From Pseudomonas asuensis (lineage in GTDB: Bacteria > Pseudomonadota > Gammaproteobacteria > Pseudomonadales > Pseudomonadaceae): DNA of 64,000 bases. This document shows positions 14,548 to 22,021 of the stretch, piece by piece. A program made the translations under genes and the position numbers. How positions within the stretch are numbered: the stretch's first letter is position 1; each line of letters opens with the position of its first letter. Location: NCBI RefSeq assembly GCF_014646755.1, contig NZ_BMNW01000011.1:1-64000 (forward strand), read 5' to 3'. The notes beneath the pieces are model-generated. The model made no database searches. It saw only the letters and a list, made by a program, of their open reading frames with translations, and was not told where the DNA came from.

Positions 14548-14862
14548 TTAATTAACGAACGGCTCAGGGTCTGTCCACTCAAGCGGCCCAGGCTTACCAT
14601 TAGAGATGATTGCCATTCCACGCGAGCAGACACGACCGTTGATCTTAGCTCCTTTGGAGTAGGGCTTACCTTCGGCATAGCAATACTTTGTATTGTCCAA
14701 AGCTTCGGCCTGATTGCGCGTTAGCGTTTCATGAATACTAATAAGCTCCTGGTTGGTTTTGACTTGCTGAGCGCTTAAAGCCTCCAAGTCCTGTTTCGTC
14801 GCACAGCCAGAAAGGGTTCCGACCACAGTAACGAGAGTAAGGGAGATAAGAATTTTTTTCAT
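14548..14862 (-). CDS. Small lipoprotein, 104 aa
   Basis: One of very few minus-strand genes in the array. It has a signal peptide with lipobox LSGC (lipidated Cys20), then a coiled-coil-like segment (about 25-55) and a small C-terminal domain with two Cys (about 62 and 80). An AGGAG Shine-Dalgarno precedes the ATG. The layout resembles small Pseudomonas plasmid lipoproteins; a surface-exclusion role would be guesswork. Confidence 0.6.
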   Translation of the reverse strand: MKKILISLTLVTVVGTLSGCATKQDLEALSAQQVKTNQELISIHETLTRNQAEALDNTKYCYAEGKPYSKGAKINGRVCSRGMAIISNGKPGPLEWTDPEPFVN

Positions 14863-14917
14863 TTGGAACTCCTAAGTTTGGTTGATGCTTCTGAGAGTTT
14901 AAAGCGCCTAGTGGATT

Positions 14918-14960
14918 ACTCAGCCGAACATGATTCTCATACGAACTGATCACGGAGAAC
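14918..14960. repeat. 43-bp leader repeat, copy 2
   Basis: Matches 11057-11099. Here no gene follows it; the end is GATCACGGAGAAC, with one change in the motif. Confidence 0.6.
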
Positions 14961-14972
14961 CCGCTGCACCAT

Positions 14973-14998
14973 AAGCCCCAATAGTCGCGGGCTTTTAT
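14973..14998 (+). terminator. Rho-independent terminator candidate
   Basis: Stem AAGCCC/GGGCTT with a ten-base loop, followed by TTAT. It would insulate the operator-promoter at 15096 from upstream transcription. Confidence 0.4.
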
Positions 14999-15095
14999 AG
15001 TGTTTCCCCCGGCCATGTACTTGCTTCACAAGCTATCCAGTCGCTAGGGCCATTTATTCAGGACAGCTAGGAAAAAGTCTTACGCTTGCTAAATT

Positions 15096-15117
15096 TCGTA
15101 TTAATACTATTATACGA
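15096..15117. promoter_or_regulatory. 22-bp palindromic operator / promoter
   Basis: The most symmetric of the set within the array: TCGTATTAAT at the left and ATTATACGA at the right. It lies about 90 nt before the 15210 gene. Confidence 0.6.
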
Positions 15118-15209
15118 AACAGTTAGACGGATATTTTGTCCATAGTTGCTTGATCCAAGCATACATAACTATAACTGTAAAGGGTGGAGCACTTAGGAAA
15201 AGGTGACTT

Positions 15210-15641
15210 ATGCGTAACTTCAAAGGGCTTCCTGAATTATCGAATGCCTCTGAGCTGTTGTCTTTTATGGAGGTTGAACCCTCAGATCATGTTCTGATGC
15301 TCACAAGCGATCTTGATTCGAGTGATTTTGATGGAGCACTTGCAACGCGAACGGATGATAGCGTTTTAGTTGTGTATTCGCTGCGCGCTGCGGGGGCTAC
15401 CTCCATCGATGAGCTGCTCTATGTGATTGGCGGCCAGCGTTTTCAATGCGGAGTTCATATTGGAGAAGTTGCTGTTGTTGGCAAGGATGAGCAGCGGGAT
15501 AGGTTTGGCCGGAGTATTCCACGTTGCATAGAAGCGTTGCGGCGAGATGCAGAGAACAAGATAGACAATCGGCAGCTGGTTTGGTGCGGATTTGAAGGTA
15601 TATGCGTACTGCCATCGCATCCTGAAGCCGAAGCGAATTGA
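15210..15641 (+). CDS. Hypothetical protein, 143 aa
   Basis: Starts after TTAGGAAAAGGTGACTT, downstream of the operator at 15096. An alpha/beta soluble protein with several hydrophobic strands (DHVLMLTSDL, SVLVVYSL, GEVAVVG). Family not recognised. First gene of its transcription unit. Confidence 0.6.
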   Translation: MRNFKGLPELSNASELLSFMEVEPSDHVLMLTSDLDSSDFDGALATRTDDSVLVVYSLRAAGATSIDELLYVIGGQRFQCGVHIGEVAVVGKDEQRDRFGRSIPRCIEALRRDAENKIDNRQLVWCGFEGICVLPSHPEAEAN

Positions 15642-15655
15642 TCAACGTAAACATC

Positions 15656-15700
15656 ATGGAACAACTTCCTAAGATAATTCCGGCTGAAAACTATCCATGA
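15656..15700 (+). CDS. Mini-ORF, 14 codons, coupled to next gene
   Basis: ATG after AACGTAAACATC. Its TGA overlaps the next ATG (ATGA), a typical translational-coupling arrangement. Encodes MEQLPKIIPAENYP. Confidence 0.35.
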   Translation: MEQLPKIIPAENYP

Positions 15701-15933
15701 GTAAGTTCGTCACCTACGTTATCCGCCTGCCTAAAGGCCAAGATGCCAAGACTAAAATCACCACAGGCGTACGTACCTTGGTTAAGAAACACGGCGGTGA
15801 AATCACCGCTGCGTCCAACGAGGACGAAATGACTATCCTCGATATGATCGAGCAACACGAGGACTTTCCAAAGCACATTGCAGAGGATGCTCGTACGCAG
15901 GCCAAAGAGCTTTGCGCGAAAGCGGGTCACTGA
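15697..15933 (+). CDS. Hypothetical protein, 78 aa
   Basis: Overlaps the 14-codon ORF by ATGA; no strong Shine-Dalgarno of its own, so it is probably translated by coupling. Charged alpha/beta protein (VTYVIRLPKGQD, then a Lys-rich helix). Not recognised. Confidence 0.55.
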   Translation: MSKFVTYVIRLPKGQDAKTKITTGVRTLVKKHGGEITAASNEDEMTILDMIEQHEDFPKHIAEDARTQAKELCAKAGH

Positions 15934-15959
15934 TCAAGATCAATCGTAAGTAAAACCCA

Positions 15960-15998
15960 ATGATCAAATCCGTAATGCTTAGATCTATATTGAGTTAA
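15960..15998 (+). CDS. Mini-ORF, 12 codons
   Basis: ATG after GTAAGTAAAACCCA; encodes MIKSVMLRSILS. Weak motif match, listed because it follows the mini-ORF pattern of the array. Confidence 0.2.
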   Translation: MIKSVMLRSILS

Positions 15999-16008
15999 AC
16001 GTCCTGCA

Positions 16009-16569
16009 ATGAGTGCTTCAATGACTAAGATAGAAGAGATCCTGATCGCACACTTTCGTCAATGGCAAGAGCATGACGTCGATATTGATGAAAAAGTTTT
16101 GACTGGCCAGGCCAGCGATGCGGATTACGATGAGTGCCTAAGGCTTAGCGACGTTCTGGACGCTCAAGTTTCCATGGCACATGAAGAACATGGCGTTCTG
16201 AGTTTGGAGGCTACACGTCATATACAAAGTCGATCACCTGTTTCCATAAATAACGATGGAGACAATCTAATCATGGATGATGGAAGCTATTTCATAGCTG
16301 AATCAGATAGTCATGCAGGCTTTTTGTATAAAAAGTTAGGCCATGATGATGTTATCAGATGTATTGGTGGATATTTGGAGTTTGAGAGTAAAAGATGGGT
16401 GACACGTCTTTTTAGTTTTGATGACGCTCCGTTAATAATTTACCCTGACGGACTCGGTGATCGAAAATATGAAACCCAAGAAATAGCTTTACTAAAGTTA
16501 TGGAAAGATCGTCATTATGCAAATAATTTGATAGTTCTAGGAAGCCACCCACCATCACAGAGTTTCTAG
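16009..16569 (+). CDS. Hypothetical protein, 186 aa (LEQ-family member 2)
   Basis: Start at the ATG at 16009 or the in-frame ATG at 16021. The first 75 residues are helical and weakly resemble the 7615 and 18179 proteins. The remaining 110 are beta-rich and AT-rich in codon use, as if a second domain had been fused. Not recognised. Confidence 0.55.
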   Translation: MSASMTKIEEILIAHFRQWQEHDVDIDEKVLTGQASDADYDECLRLSDVLDAQVSMAHEEHGVLSLEATRHIQSRSPVSINNDGDNLIMDDGSYFIAESDSHAGFLYKKLGHDDVIRCIGGYLEFESKRWVTRLFSFDDAPLIIYPDGLGDRKYETQEIALLKLWKDRHYANNLIVLGSHPPSQSF

Positions 16570-16662
16570 GAAACCACATATCCAAAAACTATTCGCTAAA
16601 TAAGGTGGATCTTATTTTGTATTATATATATTATGCGAATATATATAATAGTTAAGAGTACC
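16570..16662 (+). promoter_or_regulatory. Promoter module, copy 2, with palindromic operator
   Basis: Shares its ends with 6224-6318. It includes an operator of the 22-bp type at 16617-16638 (TTGTATTATA at left, ATTATGCGA at right) and ends in TATAATAGTTAAGAG, a likely -10 region. It precedes the 16677 gene. Confidence 0.55.
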
Positions 16663-16676
16663 TGATAGAGGGGGGT

Positions 16677-17183
16677 ATGATGAAGAAAGCAGAGCAACGT
16701 CCAGAAGTGAAAAGGCTGCTCAACAAGCTAGAAACTGTCTCTGAAATACGATATTTGATTCATAACAAACAGGGAATAAAAGCAAATGGAGTTTTGTTAA
16801 AAGCAACTTCGTTTCTCCTGCCGGCAACAGTGGTGCTTGTTGGGCTGTATCGGTTAACGGATATGGCTGTATGGGGTAAAGGGCTTCTGATATCTATTGC
16901 AGTTAGTGTGGGGCTGGTAGTGTTCAGCTGGTTTCGAAAGCTCCTGAAACATATCAGCGAAGCAATGAGTACCATCGATAGCACATTGGCTCATTATGAG
17001 CCACTAGATACAGAAGCTTTTGTAGCCCTCCAGAAACGGATTCTTGATGGAGAAAGCGACATAGAGCAGTGCATTCTAGAGTGGTGCCGTACGGAGCGTG
17101 ACACTATAGATCTTCTTCTCAGAAGGGAGGAGGCCCGCGATGCGAGCAGCGGTCTACCCTGTTTTCTGAGTAGGGACCTATGA
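16677..17183 (+). CDS. Hypothetical membrane protein, 168 aa
   Basis: Start at the ATG at 16677 or the adjacent one at 16680, after GAGGGGGG. Two membrane spans (about 42-60 and 66-84) lie between helical cytoplasmic parts. The C-terminal part has a coiled-coil-like stretch. Behind promoter module copy 2. Not recognised. Confidence 0.6.
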   Translation: MMKKAEQRPEVKRLLNKLETVSEIRYLIHNKQGIKANGVLLKATSFLLPATVVLVGLYRLTDMAVWGKGLLISIAVSVGLVVFSWFRKLLKHISEAMSTIDSTLAHYEPLDTEAFVALQKRILDGESDIEQCILEWCRTERDTIDLLLRREEARDASSGLPCFLSRDL

Positions 17184-17267
17184 GCAATCGGTAACTAGGG
17201 GAAAACCATACGTCAGGTATGAGAATGGCTCCCCCTGGTGTAAACGATTAGTTCGAGGAAAACACTC

Positions 17268-17606
17268 ATGAGTTTGAAGCACATTACTTACGGTGTTGGG
17301 GGCGGTCTAGTTGGAGTTGTCGCGCTTGTCGGCATGCAGCTTGTAACAACCGTTAAAGCGGCTGATCAAGCGCGTGAGGCGGCAATTATCGCGTGGGCCG
17401 AATCGAATCCTAGCGAGGCGGAGACAGTGAAGCGCTATCGCCAGGAGTGCCTATGTAGTCCGACCGACGCTCTGCTACGGCCAGCCACGGTGCGTCCGTT
17501 TACCTTTGCTGAGTGCGCCGAAAAAATCGGTAGCGGCGAGCTGGCGTCTGCAATTGATGCTGCGGCTCAGTCTGTTGAGATTCCAGCTCCACTCCGCTGG
17601 CTCTGA
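17268..17606 (+). CDS. Hypothetical membrane-anchored protein, 112 aa
   Basis: Starts after CGAGGAAAACACTC. N-terminal Gly-rich hydrophobic segment (8-28) acts as signal anchor or signal peptide. Three Cys residues in the exported part (about 62, 64 and 85). Not recognised. Confidence 0.6.
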   Translation: MSLKHITYGVGGGLVGVVALVGMQLVTTVKAADQAREAAIIAWAESNPSEAETVKRYRQECLCSPTDALLRPATVRPFTFAECAEKIGSGELASAIDAAAQSVEIPAPLRWL

Positions 17607-17622
17607 GTTCAAGGAAAACATC

Positions 17623-17634
17623 ATGGGCCTTTAG
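17623..17634 (+). pseudogene. Array start interrupted after three codons
   Basis: ATG after CAAGGAAAACATC, then GGC CTT and TAG. Reading through the stop gives a short hydrophobic Gly-rich peptide (TTWGLVIVGTATGGWA) before a second stop. It looks like a small membrane gene broken by a nonsense mutation, or a minimal leader for the 17715 gene. Confidence 0.3.
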
Positions 17635-17714
17635 ACGACTTGGGGCTTGGTTATCGTCGGTACTGCTACCGGCGGCTGGGCTTGATCTACCCGCCATTTG
17701 AATTGGAAAAATTG

Positions 17715-18098
17715 ATGATGCTGACAGGATTTAAAAAGAATCGGGATGACCTTAACCGTATGGATGGTAAGTCCATAGAAGAGATGGCCGACGCTCTGCG
17801 CGACTGGATGAGCTTTGCCCATGAGCAACGTGCACTCCTTTGGCGTTTCGCACACCTGCAAGAAGTGCTGACCATTGAAGACATTCCCAGAGTGCACAGT
17901 GCAAACCTGATCCTGCTCCAGATCGCTGACCATGTAACGGAGCTGCGTGAAACTTTCTCCTTAACTCCTGCAGCCAGGGTATTGCAAGAGGCAAAGGAAT
18001 CACTCACGTCTGATATTAAAGACGCCGAGCGGTTTACCTGCCAGATCATGAAATTCGTGCCGAAGGGAATGGTGTTGACCACTGGTAAGGATTCCTAA
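17715..18098 (+). CDS. Hypothetical protein, 127 aa
   Basis: Start at tandem ATGs (17715/17718) after TTGGAAAAATTG; the longer frame from a TTG at 17640 is less likely. Helical, amphipathic, no membrane span. Not recognised. Confidence 0.55.
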   Translation: MMLTGFKKNRDDLNRMDGKSIEEMADALRDWMSFAHEQRALLWRFAHLQEVLTIEDIPRVHSANLILLQIADHVTELRETFSLTPAARVLQEAKESLTSDIKDAERFTCQIMKFVPKGMVLTTGKDS

Positions 18099-18133
18099 GG
18101 AAAAACCTACTACAGCGCGGCAGCGCTCACTGG

Positions 18134-18163
18134 GATGTTCCTCGTGCTGTTCAACCCGTTTTA
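18134..18163 (+). CDS. Mini-ORF, 9 codons
   Basis: Encodes MFLVLFNPF between two array motifs (about 18099 and 18169). It has no good ribosome-binding site and is probably a remnant. Confidence 0.15.
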
Positions 18164-18178
18164 GTTCAAGGAAAAACC

Positions 18179-18496
18179 ATGACTAATCTAGAACAGAACC
18201 TGGTCACTCAAGCCAGTCTAGACCTTGAGTACGTCGCCGCGAACTTGCCCGATGACGACATAAAGCCAGCGCAGCCTACTGAAGCTGAGCTGGAAGCGCT
18301 CCGACATTATGCTGAACTTTATCTCTGGCTGCGAGAGCGAACGTGGTATGTGGACGCTGCAGCGAATGCTCTGGGCTTAATCAAGCCGCGTAGAGCATGG
18401 TCTGACCCGCCACCCAAGCCTGATTGGGATGAGGTCGAAGAAGCGCTAGAGGCGCTTATGAGCGATAAGTCAGACTACGAATCAGACTACGAGTAG
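18179..18496 (+). CDS. Hypothetical protein, 105 aa (LEQ-family member 3)
   Basis: Starts after CAAGGAAAAACC. The N-terminus TNLEQNLVTQASL matches the 7615 product; the C-terminal end is acidic with a repeated SDYESDYE. Helical. Function unknown. Confidence 0.6.
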   Translation: MTNLEQNLVTQASLDLEYVAANLPDDDIKPAQPTEAELEALRHYAELYLWLRERTWYVDAAANALGLIKPRRAWSDPPPKPDWDEVEEALEALMSDKSDYESDYE

Positions 18497-18552
18497 AACG
18501 GGACCGGCAGCACGACGACTGCGCATAACGTCAATCAGTTCGAGGAAAAAAT

Positions 18553-18717
18553 ATGAATCTGATGTATGCAGCCCCCTTGATGTGTGCAGCGACATTTATG
18601 GTGGTTATGCGAAAAGAGCTTATGAGTAAAAAGCCGAGAAGCATGCGAGTAGTGCTTGCAGCTTTAGCAGTCATCTGTTTTGCGTCTGTCCCCATGGTGT
18701 ACAACTCCTTCAACTGA
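18553..18717 (+). CDS. Hypothetical membrane protein, 54 aa
   Basis: Starts after CGAGGAAAAAAT. Two hydrophobic segments (3-20 and 33-51) are separated by a basic loop (RKELMSKKPRSMR), giving a hairpin topology with a cytoplasmic loop. Small size hides it from usual gene calling. Not recognised. Confidence 0.55.
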   Translation: MNLMYAAPLMCAATFMVVMRKELMSKKPRSMRVVLAALAVICFASVPMVYNSFN

Positions 18718-18838
18718 TTCCTACACGTAGGGCTGACAAACCTAGCCTGAAAGAGTTTTGTGCTGCTTGGTGTGGACGAATAAGTGACCTGTTAACCGGA
18801 TTTATCGACCTTTTTTTTCAGATTCGCGGTTTTTTTAT

Positions 18839-18860
18839 ACGTATTATATAGTTTATACAA
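18839..18860. promoter_or_regulatory. 22-bp palindromic operator / promoter
   Basis: ACGTATTATATAG on the left, TTTATACAA on the right; about 40 nt before the start of the 18900 gene. Poly-T tracts lie just upstream. Confidence 0.5.
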
Positions 18861-18899
18861 AACGATCTTATGATCAGTATTCCCTCTTGGAGGAATCCC

Positions 18900-19496
18900 A
18901 TGCTCATTCATCTAATACCCAATATCCTAGCTGATCGAACCTACGTGCCGTGTTCGCTCGTAGACCTCACTTGTCACGAGTTTGGTTTGAATTTGATTGG
19001 CGGAAAGGAGCTAACTGCCCGACGTCCCTACCCAAACAAAAACTATCTTGTTGCTTGTCGCAAGGTCGGCCAAAAGGCGGTGAACGGGCTCCTTATCGAG
19101 ACACCTAGCCCTGTGCGCGAATTCACAGTAGTAACGCGCTGGGCGGTCGCTGCAAGTCATATTGCAACGCATAGTGTGCGCTACATCGTAGTTGACGACG
19201 AGTTCGAGACCATCACTGAAGCAATGATGTTGTGGGGTGCAAAGCATCCTAGTCAGTGCGGCTACAAGCCACGTTATCCCAACGGTTTCACTTACGGCAG
19301 TTCTTTGGAATCGCAACCGAAAATGGAAGCCTTCAAGCGGATTAACCGAGTCGGAGAATTTACTGACCAACTCGACAATCACGGTGCTGTAATCAAGCGA
19401 TCAGAGGTATTCCGTCTCCCAACCATTGAGCGTGAGCGGTTGACCATGGGCAGTTTTGTTGAACGCATACCTTCTGTTGAGAGCGCATTTAGGTAG
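18900..19496 (+). CDS. Hypothetical protein, 198 aa
   Basis: Start at the ATG after GGAGGAATCCC; the frame opens at 18870 but lacks a ribosome-binding site there. Soluble, alpha/beta, rich in Arg and Tyr. It uses a classical Shine-Dalgarno and its own operator, unlike most array genes. Not recognised. Confidence 0.6.
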   Translation: MLIHLIPNILADRTYVPCSLVDLTCHEFGLNLIGGKELTARRPYPNKNYLVACRKVGQKAVNGLLIETPSPVREFTVVTRWAVAASHIATHSVRYIVVDDEFETITEAMMLWGAKHPSQCGYKPRYPNGFTYGSSLESQPKMEAFKRINRVGEFTDQLDNHGAVIKRSEVFRLPTIERERLTMGSFVERIPSVESAFR

Positions 19497-19553
19497 GGGT
19501 GGTTTTAGCACTTATCATTGAGAAATGTGCAGGTATTCAGGTAGGAGAGATTC

Positions 19554-20018
19554 ATGCGCAAACGAAAAGTGGTTTCTATAACAGAAGCGTGGTGCGTCTG
19601 GACAGGTGAAAAAAGTGCTGTGCGACTTGTAACAAAAAGCGAGGCGCTGGAGCTACTGAATCATCAGGGACAAGACTGCGCAGTCACTAACAGCTACTTT
19701 CGCTTTGACATGGCCTGCCCTGTTGCTCAGATTTTATGGAATGAGCCGCTGGAGGAGGGTAAGACCCACCATAAGATAGTTACATCTCCCCAATTGACTG
19801 TTCTAAGAAAAGGACAGCTAAGAACAATCATTCACCCTCTACCGCCTTCAAAGTTCAAAAGCATATCGAAGGCGTGGTATGACGTGGAATCTCAGCACAT
19901 CGGGTGGTGGCCAGAGCAATACATTACCGGCATTAATGATCCCGACACACTTGTGTTGCGTGGATCTAAGCCACTTACTGACCAGATTGACGCAAGATGG
20001 CCCATCCCAAGAAGCTAG
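19554..20018 (+). CDS. Hypothetical protein, 154 aa
   Basis: Starts after GTAGGAGAGATTC. Basic N-terminus (MRKRKVVSITEAWCVW), then an alpha/beta protein. Probably cotranscribed with the 18900 gene (57-nt gap). Not recognised. Confidence 0.6.
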   Translation: MRKRKVVSITEAWCVWTGEKSAVRLVTKSEALELLNHQGQDCAVTNSYFRFDMACPVAQILWNEPLEEGKTHHKIVTSPQLTVLRKGQLRTIIHPLPPSKFKSISKAWYDVESQHIGWWPEQYITGINDPDTLVLRGSKPLTDQIDARWPIPRS

Positions 20019-20070
20019 TAATGTCGCGCTAACATCCTGGTCGCGTTCATCAAAGCTCGCCTAGCAGCGA

Positions 20071-20109
20071 CAGGGCGATATCCGGCGAGCCTTTGAGGTC
20101 GCGCTTTAA
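20071..20109 (+). pseudogene. Integrase 3'-end remnant, copy 2
   Basis: Encodes QGDIRRAFEVAL followed by a stop, matching the QGVIRRAFEIAL end of the remnant at 9719. It lies 75 nt before the second papB-like gene (73 nt in copy 1), so remnant and regulator were duplicated together. Confidence 0.5.
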
Positions 20110-20135
20110 GGAGTTTCCTGAAGACTTAACTTCGT

Positions 20136-20168
20136 GAGGTAGTTAACCGAATTAGGTAAACTCTCTAC
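20136..20168. promoter_or_regulatory. Operator-like inverted repeat upstream of papB-like gene 2
   Basis: Contains GTTAACCGAATTAGGTAAAC, matching the site upstream of copy 1. Confidence 0.5.
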
Positions 20169-20183
20169 ATCTGAGGTTTAGCA

Positions 20184-20435
20184 GTGCCTGAGAAAAACAA
20201 GCTGGTTCCCGGTGAGGTAGACCCTGCCAATTTAGCGGGGCTTTTGCGCTTCACTGATATACATGGCGAATCAGTAGTTGCTGCGCTGCGGGGGCATTTG
20301 GTTGAGGGTCTTAAGCAGGCAGATGTCTGTCGTGAGTTCAACATGAAACCAGCGCTGCTTTCGCGAAAGGTGGCTGATTTGAGCGCAATTAGCGATATCG
20401 CCAAAGAGGTATCAGTTTTTACCGATAAGAGTTAA
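20184..20435 (+). CDS. PapB/FocB-type transcriptional regulator, copy 2
   Basis: 83 residues, GTG start after GAGGTTTAGCA. Paralogue of the 9792 gene with the same helix-turn-helix region (QADVCREFNMKPALLSRKV). Copies differ at about one residue in five, so they may bind the same or slightly different operators. No adhesin operon is present, so the regulon is unknown. Confidence 0.7.
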   Translation: MPEKNKLVPGEVDPANLAGLLRFTDIHGESVVAALRGHLVEGLKQADVCREFNMKPALLSRKVADLSAISDIAKEVSVFTDKS

Positions 20436-20449
20436 TAATCGTTGATTAA

Positions 20450-20470
20450 TTAACCGTTATAGGTTAACGT
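20450..20470. promoter_or_regulatory. TTAACCG palindrome downstream of papB-like gene 2
   Basis: TTAACCGTTATAGGTTAA, the sister of the perfect palindrome after copy 1. It faces the 20530-22312 gene group. Confidence 0.5.
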
Positions 20471-20529
20471 TTACTTATTGCGGTGGTTTCCACAAGGACA
20501 TTACCGGACAAATCCAACGAGCCGGTGTG

Positions 20530-20631
20530 ATGATCCCAGCTAAATTCTTAACTAGATGTAGAAGATGCTGTCGTCTTATTCCACTCATTTATAAGTTACT
20601 TCGGAAAAATGGTGCGGAGATATCCCTATGA
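20530..20631 (+). CDS. Small basic ORF, 33 aa
   Basis: Encodes a basic Cys-containing peptide (FLTRCRRCCRLIPLIYKLL) whose stop overlaps the ATG at 20628 (ATGA). The overlap supports translation, but there is no clear Shine-Dalgarno. Confidence 0.3.
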   Translation: MIPAKFLTRCRRCCRLIPLIYKLLRKNGAEISL

Positions 20632-20978
20632 ATGGCTTTTCTGACCTAGACTTTGATGCACTAAATTCTTTCTTTTTCAACAACGTTATTATAGGTCTGC
20701 TGGCATGCATTTTTACTTTAGTTGTCCCAAGGCTTCAGAGGAGCTGGGCATTATCTAAAGCGGCATCGATTTGTATAGGAACTCTGGGGTTTTCAGTTGT
20801 ATATGCAATCATCTATTTCTTTGGGCTCATAGAACGCTGGGCTGGCCCAGCTATGGAATTCTTAGGAGTAATAGCAGGGCTTACTTTTTTTGCAGTATGG
20901 TCTCTATCGGTTTTAGGTCTCTTTTTGGGGTTCGCATCAATTGCTACTGCCCCATTCCATAAGAATCGAAGGAAGTGA
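20628..20978 (+). CDS. Hypothetical membrane protein, 116 aa
   Basis: Three membrane spans (about 18-36, 46-66 and 78-105) and a basic C-terminal end. It overlaps the 33-codon ORF by ATGA. First of a run of small membrane genes (20628-23343) that could form an envelope-related operon. Family unknown. Confidence 0.6.
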   Translation: MNGFSDLDFDALNSFFFNNVIIGLLACIFTLVVPRLQRSWALSKAASICIGTLGFSVVYAIIYFFGLIERWAGPAMEFLGVIAGLTFFAVWSLSVLGLFLGFASIATAPFHKNRRK

Positions 20979-21053
20979 TTGGAGTATTATTTTGTGTACC
21001 TCTATCATGAGAGATACACTGTGTTTACAAGTTCAGCCGAGCATGGATCAATT

Positions 21054-21344
21054 ATGATGAAACGCAGAAACTCTTATTTAATGGAAATAGTGTTTATAGT
21101 GATTGCTATGTTGGTTTTTTGTGCCCGCCTAATGGGGTTCATAGAGTTATCTGCTGTAAACACTTTAAGCTCTTGCATCCTTGATCGACCGCTTCTTGTA
21201 CCTGTTCTAGATGGTTCTTCAGCTTTAGCAGGTTTTGAAGATACCTTGCTAAGAATGATTGACGCTTTTATATGGGCAGCACTCGTAATGAGTGTTGGAA
21301 CAGTCATGTTACTGGCATTACTGCCTCACACTGATCTAGAATGA
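21054..21344 (+). CDS. Hypothetical membrane protein, 96 aa
   Basis: Start at the tandem ATGs 21054/21057; a TTG frame from 20979 is less convincing. Two membrane spans (about 9-30 and 70-90) flank an exported loop. Weak ribosome-binding site. Not recognised. Confidence 0.5.
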   Translation: MMKRRNSYLMEIVFIVIAMLVFCARLMGFIELSAVNTLSSCILDRPLLVPVLDGSSALAGFEDTLLRMIDAFIWAALVMSVGTVMLLALLPHTDLE

Positions 21345-21454
21345 TTCAATGCAAACCTGATGTAGTCATATCATGAATAGATTCACGTTCGCATTGATGA
21401 ACGGATGGCTTAAGATACGAGATGTATAATTTCCACTCTTAAGGAATATTAGTA

Positions 21455-21793
21455 TTGAATCGCACGTTACTGGTCATCACCCTAAGTGTTGTTGTTGTGG
21501 GTAGCGCTTTGCTAGGCCAACAGTATGGAGAACAAGAGGGCCAGAAAAGCAAAGCCCTTATAGAGCTAGTGTGGCCTTCTTTTGATAGCTTTACCGAAGC
21601 AGACAGGGCAGTGTTAGCTGGTTTCTCAATGACCTGTAACCTTCAAAACAGGGCAAAAAATGCGTATGAAGTAATTAGCTGTTTGCGTGAGGCTTCATCG
21701 GACCCGAATGCTGTTCGTCCTAATGGAATGGACCAGTCCCAGGCTTCTGCTCGACTTGAGTCCATGATCTCCAATGCCGAATCATCTCTTTGA
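21455..21793 (+). CDS. Hypothetical exported or anchored protein, 112 aa
   Basis: TTG start 9 nt after AAGGA. Residues 4-24 are a signal peptide or anchor. The mature part has two Cys (about 66 and 77). Not recognised. Confidence 0.5.
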   Translation: MNRTLLVITLSVVVVGSALLGQQYGEQEGQKSKALIELVWPSFDSFTEADRAVLAGFSMTCNLQNRAKNAYEVISCLREASSDPNAVRPNGMDQSQASARLESMISNAESSL

Positions 21794-21892
21794 TGATTGT
21801 GAACATTTTACTGATTCTTGCTATAAGCCTTAAGCTTTTAGATAAGCAATCTGTATTGTTTCGACAGCTATGATACGAGGATGTTTAAGTCT

Positions 21893-22000
21893 ATGACGGG
21901 CGAGCAATATGATGCTCTTGTAAAGCTTATGCGGGGTGACGCAGATAGCCCTAGCAATCGGGCTGCTCGACGCGTGCTTATTGTAATTATATTTATATGA
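21893..22000 (+). pseudogene. Possible truncated KorA/TrfB-like regulator
   Basis: 35 codons encoding MTGEQYDALVKLMRGD then SPSNRAARRVLI. This resembles the N-terminal helix region of TrfB-related plasmid repressors but stops before any helix-turn-helix. It lacks a good ribosome-binding site. A remnant, or chance resemblance. Confidence 0.3.
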
Positions 22001-22021
22001 AATTATTAGTACATAGGAGCT

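Larger units (their letters stand above)
14863..15209. other. 347-bp gap with leader repeat, hairpin and operator
   Basis: No convincing gene. It holds the 43-bp leader repeat copy 2 (14918-14960), a terminator-like hairpin (14973-14996), an orphan motif CTAGGAAAAA (about 15068) and a palindromic operator (15096-15117) that drives the 15210 gene. Confidence 0.6.
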
